In this document: piece by piece, positions 52,462 through 61,996 of the stretch
How the letters are laid out: every line of letters starts with the position of its first letter
How positions within the stretch are numbered: position 1 is the stretch's first letter
NCBI GenBank assembly: GCA_017441825.1
Contig: JAFRVD010000054.1
Coordinates: 1-64,000, forward strand
DNA: 64,000 bases
Direction: 5' to 3'
DNA from: Lachnospiraceae bacterium
GTDB taxonomy: Bacteria > Bacillota > Clostridia > Lachnospirales > Lachnospiraceae
Translations under genes and position numbers: made by a program
Notes under the pieces: generated by a model
What the model was told of the DNA's origin: nothing
Databases searched by the model: none
What the model saw: only the letters and a program-made list of their open reading frames with translations

Positions 52462-53706
52462 TCACTGTTTTTTCCTTGCAGAGAGCCAAAGCGTCATCAT
52501 AAGGCTCACGAGGATCATGGAGATGCCCATGACGACCGGTGCACGGTAGGAGCCCGTCACGTCATAGAGCACGCCTACCAGCGTTACAAAGACCGCGTTG
52601 CCAACGGAAGTCATCAATGTGACTTTCGCGTAGACGCTGTTGTACTGCGCGTTGCCGTAGAGGTACCGTGTCAGGATCGAGAGGCCTAAAGATGCCAGGG
52701 AGAAGACGGTCCCATACAGGAAGCCGCCCAGAAGGAGTACTGCCGTACCGTCTCCGGTAAACAGGATGACTGTAAGGCCGGCAAGCGAGATCAGCAGGAT
52801 GATGATAAAGCCCTTGAGGACGCCCAGGCGGTCGATGATGACGCCGAGGCCGAACTTGGAGACCAGGTTCCCGATCATGGACGCGGAAAGGAGCAGGGCG
52901 CCGGTTTCCGCCGTGAACCCGTAGGAAACTGCAAGAGACGGCAGGTGCGAATTGATGGTAGTGAGGCCCATAAGCAGCAGGGTCATCAGGAACAAAACAA
53001 CAGAGACTGCGGAAAACAGCTGAAAGCGGAGGTCCAGACTGAGGGCCTTCGCTTTTTTGTCTGCTCCGCTTGCTCCGGCGTCCGGAAGGCCTTCGCCGTA
53101 CGGCAGAAGCCCGGACTCCTCCGGCGTGAAGCCGGAGAACAGGATCGGGACCACCATGAGGACCGTGATCACGGAATAAAGAACGTATGTGGTCTGATAG
53201 CCGAGGTGCGCGAGCATGCGGGTGGTCACCGGTGATGCGATGGCGGACCCGATGCCGGAGAACGAGATGACGATCCCGCTGAAGGTGCCGAGGCTTCTGT
53301 GGAACCAGTTGCCGAGGATGATCGTGATCAGCATGAAGGAAAAGAAGGCGAGAGCGAAGCCGGAGACCGCCGCGAGGATATCCACAAGGACGACGGATCT
53401 GGAATATGCGATCAGCACGCTGGAAATCAGGTACAGGGCCATGCCGGCAGGCATGGTCTTTTTCACATTGACCTTTTTCGAGATCAGCCGCGCCGCCAGC
53501 GGGCTCGCGAGGCCCGTCGCGAGCGTCTTCAGGGACATGTGCAGCGTTACCGCGGCTTTTCCCACATGGAGGAATTCGCCCATCGGCGTAATGAAGACAC
53601 CGTAGGCGTTCAGCATGCCCATAACGGCCCAGGCCATGAAGCAGCTGGCAACGAGGACGTAGATATGCTTTCCGGACAGCTTTCCGGGAGAAGAATCTTT
53701 CATCAT
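52462..53706 (-). CDS. Major facilitator superfamily transporter (OFA-like)
   Basis: 414 residues with twelve hydrophobic segments in two halves and a central hydrophilic loop (PDAGASGADKKAKAL). N-terminal blocks MAWAVMGMLNAYGVFITPM and NWFHRSLGTFSGIVISFSGI resemble the oxalate/formate antiporter subgroup or monocarboxylate-type MFS proteins. Substrate unknown; an organic acid is plausible. Confidence 0.82.
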   Translation of the reverse strand: MMKDSSPGKLSGKHIYVLVASCFMAWAVMGMLNAYGVFITPMGEFLHVGKAAVTLHMSLKTLATGLASPLAARLISKKVNVKKTMPAGMALYLISSVLIAYSRSVVLVDILAAVSGFALAFFSFMLITIILGNWFHRSLGTFSGIVISFSGIGSAIASPVTTRMLAHLGYQTTYVLYSVITVLMVVPILFSGFTPEESGLLPYGEGLPDAGASGADKKAKALSLDLRFQLFSAVSVVLFLMTLLLMGLTTINSHLPSLAVSYGFTAETGALLLSASMIGNLVSKFGLGVIIDRLGVLKGFIIILLISLAGLTVILFTGDGTAVLLLGGFLYGTVFSLASLGLSILTRYLYGNAQYNSVYAKVTLMTSVGNAVFVTLVGVLYDVTGSYRAPVVMGISMILVSLMMTLWLSARKKQ

Positions 53707-53839
53707 ATAAGGCTCCGTTCGGGAGGCGTGCTTATGCGCCGCCTTTTCCTGAAAATCATATCATTTTTGTGAGCGGCAGGCAAGGGAGATGCGGGTCCGC
53801 CGGGTATTGAAATCCTGCGCATCCTGCTGAAATCCTGTG

Positions 53840-53868
53840 TTGAATACGGCATTATGAGGGTATATAAT
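53840..53868 (+). promoter_or_regulatory. Promoter of the pyruvate kinase gene
   Basis: TTGAAT (53840-53845), a 17-base spacer and a perfect TATAAT (53863-53868), 44 bases before the start codon. Confidence 0.8.
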
Positions 53869-53911
53869 GAAATTGGGATTTATCGGTTCACTGAAAAAGG
53901 AGGAACGCCAT

Positions 53912-55327
53912 ATGCGGAAGACAAAGATCATATGTACCATCGGACCAGCGTGTGATAACGAAGAAACACTCACAGCACTGTGCAAAGCCGGAATGAACGT
54001 CGCAAGGCTGAATTTCTCCCATGGAACGCACGAAGAACATCAGAAACGGATCGACCTCATCAAAAAGGTCCGGGAAAAGCTGGACCTGCCCATCGCGATC
54101 ATGCTGGATACCAAAGGGCCCGAATACCGGATCGGCACATTTGAGGAGGGGCCGATCACCTTACAGGACGGCGATGAATTCACGCTGACCACAGACGACG
54201 TGCCCGGCGACAGGACCCGCGTTTCCGTCTCCTACAGGAGACTCACGGAAGAAATGGCTCCGGGAGACACTGTGCTGATCAATAACGGCCTCGTGATCAT
54301 GACTGTTAAAGAGGTCAAAGGGCGCGAGATCCTCTGCCGCGTGGACGTGGGAGGGGTCTTAAGCGACCGGAAGAGCATGAATTTCCCGGGGAAGGTCCTG
54401 AGACAGGACTTCCTTTCCGAACAGGACAAAAAGGACATCCTGTTCGGCCTTTCAAACGATATCGACTTTGTGGCGGCTTCCTTTGTGAGCATTAAGGAGG
54501 ACGTCCAGGCCATCCGCGACCTGCTGGATCAGAACGGCGGGAAGGACGTGGACCTGATTGCGAAGATCGAAAACCGCAGCGGCGTAAATCACATAGAAGA
54601 GATCTGCGAGGTTGCGGACGGCGTCATGGTCGCCCGCGGCGACCTTGGCGTGGAGATCCCCTTCATGGAGGTGCCGTCGCTCCAGAAATACCTGATCAGC
54701 AAGTGCCGGATGCTCGGAAAACGGGTGATCACCGCAACGGAAATGCTGGAAAGCATGATCCAGAACCCGCGGCCCACCCGGGCGGAGATCTCGGACGTGG
54801 CGAACGCCGTGTACGACGGGTCGTCCGCCATCATGCTGAGCGGAGAGACGGCCGCCGGCAGGTACCCGGTACAGGCGGTGACCACCATGGCGCGCACCGC
54901 GGAGTTTACCGAGGCGGGGATCGACTACGCGGAATGGTTCCGTACGATGGAGTTCCGGATCCACAATAACTTAGACGCGATCTCGCACGCCACCTGCTCC
55001 ATGGCGGTGGACGTAGGTGCGAAGGCGATCGTGGTCAACTCGATCTCCGGGCGGACCGCCAGGATGGTGAGCCGCTTCCGGTGCCCGGTGAGCATCATCG
55101 GCACCACAACGGACCCGAAGGCCTGGCGCAAGCTGAACATGTCCTGGGGCGTCACGCCGGTCCTGACGGAGGCTTATTCTTCTATAGACGTCATGTTCTG
55201 GCAGGATCTCAAATACGCGAAGGAGCTGTTCAATCTTCAGCCGGGTGACAATATCGTGCTGACCGGCGGGCAGATCAACGGCGCGCCGGGGAATACCAAT
55301 ACGATCAAGGTTGAAACTGTGAAATAA
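53912..55327 (+). CDS. pyk: Pyruvate kinase
   Basis: 471 residues from the ATG at 53912 with AAAGGAGG upstream. Canonical signatures: TKIICTIGPACDNEETL, ARLNFSHGTHEEH, MLDTKGPEYRIG, the active-site lysine in DLIAKIENRSGVNHI and MVARGDLGVEIPFMEVPSLQ, then TATEMLESMIQNPRPTRAE. It lacks the C-terminal PEP-utiliser domain seen in many Bacillota enzymes, so it is the short form. It converts phosphoenolpyruvate and ADP to pyruvate and ATP. Confidence 0.96.
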   Translation: MRKTKIICTIGPACDNEETLTALCKAGMNVARLNFSHGTHEEHQKRIDLIKKVREKLDLPIAIMLDTKGPEYRIGTFEEGPITLQDGDEFTLTTDDVPGDRTRVSVSYRRLTEEMAPGDTVLINNGLVIMTVKEVKGREILCRVDVGGVLSDRKSMNFPGKVLRQDFLSEQDKKDILFGLSNDIDFVAASFVSIKEDVQAIRDLLDQNGGKDVDLIAKIENRSGVNHIEEICEVADGVMVARGDLGVEIPFMEVPSLQKYLISKCRMLGKRVITATEMLESMIQNPRPTRAEISDVANAVYDGSSAIMLSGETAAGRYPVQAVTTMARTAEFTEAGIDYAEWFRTMEFRIHNNLDAISHATCSMAVDVGAKAIVVNSISGRTARMVSRFRCPVSIIGTTTDPKAWRKLNMSWGVTPVLTEAYSSIDVMFWQDLKYAKELFNLQPGDNIVLTGGQINGAPGNTNTIKVETVK

Positions 55328-55350
55328 AGAGAATTAAAAAGGAGGTGCCT

Positions 55351-55986
55351 GTGGCGCTTTTGACTTACAATTATTACTGCCCGAAGCTCGGCATGGCGTC
55401 GGAGCTTCGGATCCTCGCGCCAGACACGTGCCTCCGCGGAGAAGTTGAGGCTGCGGGGCTCCTGTTCCTGCTCCCCCGCGAGGGTGAAAACGGGCTTTCG
55501 CTCCTTACGGAAGCGGGGCTCGGGACGTACGTGGAAAAGATGAACACTGTGATCGTGATCCCGCCGTGCCTTGAAGGGTGCTTCACCGACATGGTCTACG
55601 GGTATCCGTTCTACCAGTCGCTGAAATACGTTCGTGAGTACCTCGGGACGTACCTTCCGGGGCTTCTCCGGAAGCATGTGAAATACGCAGTAGCAGGGTA
55701 CGGGATCAGCGCGATGGCGGCGCTTAGGTGGGCCCATGAAGAACCTGACTTTTTCAGCGCGGTGGGCGTGATCAACAGCCTCCTGGATCCCGCGATGGAG
55801 CCGCAGGGGTATTTTACGGAAAAGCGGCTTTCGAACCTCTTCGGAGAACCGGAAGAGCGGGTCCGGAAGCGGGACCGGTTCCTTGCGGAATGCCATGACG
55901 GCACCGTAAAGAATGTGTGTTATACGGACCGGCCGGAGGACTTCATGAAATATTATGAAGAGATCCTGCTGAACGAGGGGAGGTGA
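55351..55986 (+). CDS. Esterase-family protein without catalytic serine, paralogue 3
   Basis: 211 residues from the GTG at 55351 (AGGAGG 5 bases upstream); this start aligns with the MAxLxxNF-like starts of its paralogues. The protein follows the fold of the neighbouring esterases, but the nucleophile elbow reads AGYGISAMAALRW where they have AGFSLGAYG or AGVSMGGYG. The nucleophile position is therefore Gly118. It is also 50-80 residues shorter. It is probably catalytically inactive or has a shifted active site (Ser120). It starts 23 bases after pyk and ends 6 bases before the active paralogue, so it may be a partner or regulator. Confidence 0.7.
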   Translation: MALLTYNYYCPKLGMASELRILAPDTCLRGEVEAAGLLFLLPREGENGLSLLTEAGLGTYVEKMNTVIVIPPCLEGCFTDMVYGYPFYQSLKYVREYLGTYLPGLLRKHVKYAVAGYGISAMAALRWAHEEPDFFSAVGVINSLLDPAMEPQGYFTEKRLSNLFGEPEERVRKRDRFLAECHDGTVKNVCYTDRPEDFMKYYEEILLNEGR

Positions 55987-55992
55987 AGCGGC

Positions 55993-56841
55993 ATGTCCTT
56001 AAGCAAGCTTGAATTCCACTCAAAAGTACTGGATATGGACCAGTCGCTTTACGTGATCCTCCCGGATAAGGGCGAAGGAGCGCCTCCCGAGCCGCTTCCT
56101 CCGGAGGGCGGATACCCGGTCCTCTACCTTTTGCACGGCACGTCCCACGACTTCAGCCATTTCCTGCGCTACACGTCCATTGAACGGTACGCCGCAGACC
56201 GGAAGATCGCGGTGGTCACCCCCTCCGCGCAGCTGTCCGGCTATGCGGATATGGCGCACGGCGAGCCTTTTTTCACCTATCTCACCGAGGAAGTGCCGGA
56301 GATCGTGAAGAATCTCTATCCGGTCTCGAGGAAGCGCGAGGACACGTTTGTGGCAGGTGTTTCGATGGGCGGCTACGGGGCGGCCAAGGTCGGGCTCACA
56401 TACCCGGACCGGTTTGCGGCCATCGGCGCACTGTCTAACGGAAACCATGCGTATATCCGGCCCATCGGCTTCCACGCGCGGAACGCGAACGAGGAATTCC
56501 CGAGGAGCATCACGGATGCACGGCACCTCCTGTGCTGGGGGATCGGTGAAGAGGGCGACCCGCGAGGAACGGGAGAGGATCTCTATTACCTTGCTGAAAA
56601 GGCAATGGAGGCCGGCGGCCCGCTTCCGGCGCTTTTCCACCTGTGCGGCAGCTTTGACCGGAACCTCGCGATGGCACAGCATATGCGGGACTATTTCCGC
56701 GCGCTGCCCGGAGATCCGTTCCATTACTGCTATTATGAAGAGCCCTACGGCGAGCACATCTGGGACGACTGGGACAGGTGGCTCCGTATTTTCCTTGCAT
56801 GGCTCCCCGTTGATCTTCCTTCATCGATCCTGCCGATGTGA
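55993..56841 (+). CDS. Esterase family protein (PF00756-like), paralogue 4
   Basis: 282 residues. Nucleophile Ser124 in VAGVSMGGYGAAKVGL, oxyanion block YLLHGTSHDFSHFLRY and catalytic histidine probably in EPYGEHIWDDWDRWL. GGGGAGG precedes the ATG. No signal peptide. It is co-transcribed with the non-catalytic paralogue just upstream. Confidence 0.83.
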   Translation: MSLSKLEFHSKVLDMDQSLYVILPDKGEGAPPEPLPPEGGYPVLYLLHGTSHDFSHFLRYTSIERYAADRKIAVVTPSAQLSGYADMAHGEPFFTYLTEEVPEIVKNLYPVSRKREDTFVAGVSMGGYGAAKVGLTYPDRFAAIGALSNGNHAYIRPIGFHARNANEEFPRSITDARHLLCWGIGEEGDPRGTGEDLYYLAEKAMEAGGPLPALFHLCGSFDRNLAMAQHMRDYFRALPGDPFHYCYYEEPYGEHIWDDWDRWLRIFLAWLPVDLPSSILPM

Positions 56842-56916
56842 CCGGCGCCTGTTTTTTTGTATTCTGCAAATGGGTAAATAAACCAGCCGGTGTGCGGCCG
56901 GCGGAAGGAGAATAAA

Positions 56917-58428
56917 ATGTTAAAGAAAGTGTTGACTGAGAACGGCTGGGTGGAAGGCCTCCCGGCAGCAGATCCGAGGATCATCGCGTTCAAGGGCGTA
57001 CCGTTTGCGGCGCCGCCCGTAGGGGACCTCCGCTGGCATGCGCCGGTACCCGCAGAGAACTGGGACGGCGTCAAAAAGTGCTGGAAATTCGCGCCGGTCT
57101 CCATGCAGCTTAAGCCGGGTCTCGACCCGAACGACATCTACGCAAGAGAGTGGAACGTGGACCCGGAGATCGAGATGTCCGAGGACTGCCTGTACTTAAA
57201 CGTCTGGACGCCCGCGCGGACCGCGGATGAGAAGCTTCCCGTCTTTGTCTGGTACTTCGGCGGCGGCCTGCAGGTCGGAAACACGCAGGAGATGGAATTT
57301 GACGGCGAGCGGATTGCGCGCCGGGGCATCGTAGTCGTGACTGTGAACTACCGGCTGAACGCCTTCGGATACCTTGCGCATCCGGAGATCACGGCAGAGA
57401 ATCCGGAATTCCCGACGAACTTCGGTTACCTCGACCAGCGCTTCGGCACGATGTGGGTGAAGCGGAACATCGCCTCGTTCGGCGGCGACCCGGAGAACAT
57501 CACGATCGGCGGCCAGTCGGCCGGCGGCGGCAGTACCATGGCGCAGGTCGCATCGCCCTTAAACAAAGGCCTGTTCCAGAAGGCAATCGTGGACAGCGGT
57601 CTTGAGCTCTGCCCGTATGAGAATGGCATGTTCGGCCACTTAAAGAGCCTTCAGGAGGCGGAGGAGACCGGTAAGAAATTCTTTGAGATCCTCGGCGTGA
57701 AGACGCTTAAAGAGGCCCGCGCGCTCGACGCCGAATACATCCGCGACAAATTCGTGGAAAGCCATCTTTGGATCTCGCCCTGCTGCGACGGGTCGATGGT
57801 AACCGGCCTGTCCAACGAGCTGTTCATGAAGAACGAAGTCAATGTGGTGCCGGTAATGCTCGGCCATACGTCTACGGAGTTCCCATCAGCGCCCAGGGTC
57901 AACACTGTGGAAGAATTCGAGGAATACGCGCGGTCGCATTACGGCGAGGACGCGGACGAGTATCTTCGGTTCTGCTCTTCGAAGACCGGAGCGATCAAAG
58001 AGATGCTTTATAAGGCATCCGTCCAGCACATCGAATTCTCCGCGCGGCGCCTTGCGCACGCGAAGGCCGTGACGGGCGAAAAGACGCCCATCTACTACTG
58101 GGTGTTCGACCCGGAGATCCCGGGCTGGGACAAGCCGGGCACTTTCCACTCGAGCGATCTGTGGTTCTTCTTTGAGACCCTCGCGAAGTGCTGGCGGCCC
58201 TTTACCGGCAAGCATTACGACCTCGCACGTCAGATGTGCAACTACTGGGCGAACTTTATCAAGTGCGGCGACCCGAACGGGAAGGACGCCGATGGAACGG
58301 ACATGCCTTACTGGAAGCCGTACACGGACAACGAGCCCTGCCGCATGTGGTTTGGAGACAAGGCCTATACTGAGGAAAAGGGGCCGTCTGAGCTTGTAGC
58401 CTTCCTCATGAAAGAAGCTGAAAAGTAA
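56917..58428 (+). CDS. Type-B carboxylesterase
   Basis: 503 residues from the ATG at 56917 (GGAAGGAG upstream). Signatures: FKGVPFAAPPVGDLRW, SEDCLYLNVWTPA, oxyanion block WYFGGGLQVGN (the usual HGGG is FGGG), nucleophile Ser201 in IGGQSAGGGSTM and a histidine in TFHSSDLWFFF. Cytoplasmic. It is 55 bases before the second GH3 gene and is probably in its operon, consistent with ester removal before glycoside cleavage. Confidence 0.87.
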   Translation: MLKKVLTENGWVEGLPAADPRIIAFKGVPFAAPPVGDLRWHAPVPAENWDGVKKCWKFAPVSMQLKPGLDPNDIYAREWNVDPEIEMSEDCLYLNVWTPARTADEKLPVFVWYFGGGLQVGNTQEMEFDGERIARRGIVVVTVNYRLNAFGYLAHPEITAENPEFPTNFGYLDQRFGTMWVKRNIASFGGDPENITIGGQSAGGGSTMAQVASPLNKGLFQKAIVDSGLELCPYENGMFGHLKSLQEAEETGKKFFEILGVKTLKEARALDAEYIRDKFVESHLWISPCCDGSMVTGLSNELFMKNEVNVVPVMLGHTSTEFPSAPRVNTVEEFEEYARSHYGEDADEYLRFCSSKTGAIKEMLYKASVQHIEFSARRLAHAKAVTGEKTPIYYWVFDPEIPGWDKPGTFHSSDLWFFFETLAKCWRPFTGKHYDLARQMCNYWANFIKCGDPNGKDADGTDMPYWKPYTDNEPCRMWFGDKAYTEEKGPSELVAFLMKEAEK

Positions 58429-58483
58429 GAAGAAAAAAGAGAACTCCGGGACAGGATCCTGACAAAGGGGGAGACAGAAGACT

Positions 58484-60745
58484 ATGACAGAAGAGAAACT
58501 GCTTGAATTATTGAAGGACATGAGCCTTACGGAGAAGATCTACCAGATGGTGCAGCTTCCGGGCGGCTTCTACAGCGGTGCGGCTGAAGACAGCGGGACG
58601 AGTCTTGACCGAAAGGTCTCCGAAGAGGAGCTGTACCTTATGGGCAGCACGCTGAGCGTCTGGGGTGCGGACCGGGTCAACACCATCCAGAAGAAGGCTG
58701 TCGAAAGCCAGCCGCACCACATCCCGATGCTGTTCATGATGGACGTGATCCACGGGTTCCGTACGGTCTTCCCGATCCCCCTTGCGCAGGGTGCCATGTT
58801 CGACCCGGAAATGGTCCGGAAGGGCACGGAGATCGCCGCAAAAGAAGCCGCGGCCGCCGGCATCCACGTCGCGTTTTCGCCGATGCTCGACCTTGTGCGG
58901 GACGCCCGCTGGGGACGCGTTATGGAGTCTCCGGGCGAAGATCCGTACCTGAACGGGACGGTCGGCCGCGCCTATGTGGAGGGCTTCCAGGGAACCGGCG
59001 CCGCAGACCTCTATAAAGATCACGTGGCGGCGTGCATCAAGCACTATGCGGGCTACGGCGCGTCCACGGCAGGGCGTGACTACACGGCGGCGGAGCTCTC
59101 CGAGCACAGCCTCCGGGAGTACTACCTTCCGGCGTACCATGAAGCCGTGAAGGTCGGCGTGGAAATGGTCATGACGTCGTTTAATACGATCAACGGAGTA
59201 CCGTCGAGCGGCAATAAGCACCTTCTTCAGGGGATCCTGAGAGATGAGTGGGGCTTTAAAGGCACCGTCATTTCGGACTGGAACGCAGTCCGCGAAATGG
59301 ACATCATGGGCTTTGCCGCGGACGAAGCGGAGGCCGCGCTTCTTGCGGCGGACGCGGGCGTGGACATCGAGATGAGCTCGCTGACCTACGCGGATTACCT
59401 GAAAAAGCACGTTGAGGAAGGGCGGATCTCAGAGGACGCGATCGACGCGGCGGTCCTTAGGATCCTGCGGCTCAAAAACGATCTGGGACTGTTCGAAAAC
59501 CCGTATAAGGACGCGGACAGCGTCCGGGAGCAGCAGGTGACCCTCACGGAAGAGAATAGAGCTGCGGCACGGAAGGCGGTCTCTGAGAGCCTGGTGCTCT
59601 TAAAGAACGGTATTCTGCCGCTTCATGAAGGCGAAACGGTCGCGATGATCGGGCCTTACGCCCTGACGCAGGAGCTGAACAGCCACTGGGCGCCCACGGG
59701 AAGGACGGAGGACTGCGTGTCTGTCAAGACCGCAGCTGAAGAATTCCCGGGGATCAGGTTCCGGTTCGCGGAAGGCGCGAAGATGATCCGGCGGAACGAC
59801 TACATGGACGTGCGTTCAGAGCACATAATCGAGAAGGTCCGTGAATGCGGCATTCTGCCGGGTCCGGAAGATTTGGACGATGAAGCGCTGCTTACGGAGG
59901 CGGTGGAAGCCGCCCGCGATGCGGACAAGGTGGTCTTATTCATCGGCGAGCATGTGACCATGAGCGGTGAAGCGAATGGCCGCGGGGAGATCACGCTTCC
60001 CGCGAATCACCTGAGGCTCGCGAAGGCAGTCGCGGCGGTGAATCCGAACGTAGCTGCAGTGGTTTTTGCCGGACGGCCTTTGGACCTTCGTGAGCTCTCC
60101 GGATACGCGAAGTCGATCGTGTACGCGTGGCTCCCGGGAGTGATGGGAGGTCCCGGCATCCTGGACGTCCTGACCGGCAAGGTGAACTTCTCGGGAAGGC
60201 TCCCGATGAGCATGCCGTATTCGGTGTCGCAGCTGCCGCTTTGCTACAACGAGTACCGGCAGGGGCGGCCGAAGGGACTGGATGACCCCGGCATTTTCAC
60301 CTCCTGCTACTCGGACATTCCGAACCGGCCGCTTTATCCCTTTGGGTACGGCCTCTCCTATACGGAGTTTACGTACGGACCGGTGGAGGCTAAATGTGCG
60401 GTGCCTGCAGACGCTGCTCTCAGGGACGTCGCGGAGGATACCGTCCTCTTCACGGCCTCCTGTACCGTAAAGAATACCGGCGCAGTCACCGGTACCGCGG
60501 TTCCCGAGCTTTACATCGGCGACGTGGCTTCATCCCTTGTCCGGCCGCTGAAGGAGCTCAAGGGCTTCGCACGGGTGGACCTCGCGCCGGGCGAAGAGAA
60601 GACCGTTACGTTTGAGATCACAAAGGACATGCTGTCTTTTACAGGCGCGGATAACCGGCGGGTACTGGAGCCTGGCGCGTTCCGAATCTACATCGGCGCG
60701 GACTGTGAAACGGAGAATCTGGCGGAGATCGAGGTGGAAAGATGA
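58484..60745 (+). CDS. GH3 family beta-glucosidase/xylosidase (BglX-like)
   Basis: 753 residues, three-domain GH3 without signal peptide. Barrel with RDARWGRVMESPGEDPYLNG and KHYAGYG; nucleophile Asp265 in GTVISDWNAVREM; sandwich domain with FIGEHVTMSGEANGRGEITL; C-terminal fibronectin-III-like domain from about residue 640 (NTGAVTGTAVPELYIGD). Such enzymes act on beta-gluco- or xylo-oligosaccharides. GGGGGAG lies upstream of the ATG. Its stop overlaps the next start by ATGA at 60742-60745. Confidence 0.92.
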   Translation: MTEEKLLELLKDMSLTEKIYQMVQLPGGFYSGAAEDSGTSLDRKVSEEELYLMGSTLSVWGADRVNTIQKKAVESQPHHIPMLFMMDVIHGFRTVFPIPLAQGAMFDPEMVRKGTEIAAKEAAAAGIHVAFSPMLDLVRDARWGRVMESPGEDPYLNGTVGRAYVEGFQGTGAADLYKDHVAACIKHYAGYGASTAGRDYTAAELSEHSLREYYLPAYHEAVKVGVEMVMTSFNTINGVPSSGNKHLLQGILRDEWGFKGTVISDWNAVREMDIMGFAADEAEAALLAADAGVDIEMSSLTYADYLKKHVEEGRISEDAIDAAVLRILRLKNDLGLFENPYKDADSVREQQVTLTEENRAAARKAVSESLVLLKNGILPLHEGETVAMIGPYALTQELNSHWAPTGRTEDCVSVKTAAEEFPGIRFRFAEGAKMIRRNDYMDVRSEHIIEKVRECGILPGPEDLDDEALLTEAVEAARDADKVVLFIGEHVTMSGEANGRGEITLPANHLRLAKAVAAVNPNVAAVVFAGRPLDLRELSGYAKSIVYAWLPGVMGGPGILDVLTGKVNFSGRLPMSMPYSVSQLPLCYNEYRQGRPKGLDDPGIFTSCYSDIPNRPLYPFGYGLSYTEFTYGPVEAKCAVPADAALRDVAEDTVLFTASCTVKNTGAVTGTAVPELYIGDVASSLVRPLKELKGFARVDLAPGEEKTVTFEITKDMLSFTGADNRRVLEPGAFRIYIGADCETENLAEIEVER

Positions 60746-61851
60746 ATCTCACAGGCACACGGACAATAGAAACCCACAGGCTGATCCTTCGGAGGTTCAC
60801 GATCGAAGATGCTGAGGATATGTACAATAACTGGGCTTCGGATCCGGAGGTGACGAAATTCCTGACCTGGCCGACGCACACAAGCGTGGAGGTCTCCCGC
60901 ATGGTCCTCTCCGACTGGATCCCCCGCTACGAGGACGGCGGTTACTTTAACTGGGCGATGGAATGGAAAGAGACCGGTCACGTGATCGGGAATATTTCCG
61001 TGGTGAAGCTGAACGAAGCCGCGGAATCCGCAGACATCGGCTACTGCATGAGCAGGGCTTACTGGGGCCGGGGCATCATGCCCGAGGCGCTCCGGGCAGT
61101 AATGGGTTTTCTCTTTGAAACGGTTGGCGTGAACCGCGTAGCCGCGTGCCATGCGCCGGAGAATCCGAAGTCCGGACGCGTCATGGCGAAAGCCGGCATG
61201 ATCGAAGAAGGAATCCTCCGCGGAGCAGGCAGGAATAATCAGGGGATCTGTGACGATGTGTGGCATGCGATGATCCGGTCTGACTGGGAAGCGGAACGTG
61301 CCGGAGAAAGCGCCGGAGAACAGGCTTCAGGCAGCGGAGAGAAAACGGAAGACGCAGCGAAAAAAGCGAATCAGCCGATCCTTGTCCGTTTCGCCCGGGA
61401 GGAAGACCTTCCCCGGGTGAACGTCCTTCGGAAAGAGGTCAACGACCTTCACGTTGCCGGAAAGCCCGACACCTTCAAGCCCGGTTTCAGCGATGAACTC
61501 AGGGACTATATCTTTGCGATCTTTGCGGACCCTATGAAGAAGATCGTTGTGGCGGAGCTCTGCGGGACGGTCTGCGGCTTCGCGGTGCTGAACCATATCA
61601 CGCGCCCGGAGACTCCGTTCATGTACGTGCGGGACTATCTGGACGTGGACGAGTTCGGCGTGGACCGGGACTTCCGGAGACGGGGCGCAGCCAGCGCCAT
61701 GATCCGGTTTATCCGGGACTACGCTGTGGAACAGGGCTTCCGTAAGCTTGAGCTCAATATGTGGGAATTCAACCGCAGCGCGCTGGCATTCTATGAGACG
61801 GCGGGCTTTGACACTTACCGCAGATACATGGAGATGAAGCTCGAAGACTGA
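60742..61851 (+). CDS. Tandem GNAT acetyltransferase (two domains)
   Basis: 369 residues. Residues 1-~180 are a RimJ/RimL-type GNAT domain (TIETHRLILRRFTIEDAEDM; YCMSRAYWGRGIMPEALRAV). A charged, serine-glycine-rich linker (GESAGEQASGSGEKTEDAAK) follows. Residues ~208-369 are a second GNAT domain with the acetyl-CoA loop VDRDFRRRGAASAMI and a C-terminal NRSALAFYETAGF block. Targets unknown. Translation is coupled to the GH3 gene, an unusual pairing. Confidence 0.85.
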   Translation: MNLTGTRTIETHRLILRRFTIEDAEDMYNNWASDPEVTKFLTWPTHTSVEVSRMVLSDWIPRYEDGGYFNWAMEWKETGHVIGNISVVKLNEAAESADIGYCMSRAYWGRGIMPEALRAVMGFLFETVGVNRVAACHAPENPKSGRVMAKAGMIEEGILRGAGRNNQGICDDVWHAMIRSDWEAERAGESAGEQASGSGEKTEDAAKKANQPILVRFAREEDLPRVNVLRKEVNDLHVAGKPDTFKPGFSDELRDYIFAIFADPMKKIVVAELCGTVCGFAVLNHITRPETPFMYVRDYLDVDEFGVDRDFRRRGAASAMIRFIRDYAVEQGFRKLELNMWEFNRSALAFYETAGFDTYRRYMEMKLED

Positions 61852-61996
61852 CTTCATACCGCCGGAGCCGCAGCTATCCGGTGCATTTAACAGAATGATA
61901 AATTTTTAAAAACACTTGAAAATTACAGGCGGAAGATATAGAATATATCAGAAGTATTTGCTTCAAAAAGAATCAATAAAGGAAGGGGAGTTTTTA

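Noticed and set aside
52462-53706. Plus-strand frames of about 100-157 codons opposite the MFS transporter
   Set aside because: Shadows rich in Arg/Glu/Gly; the minus-strand frame has twelve clear membrane segments.
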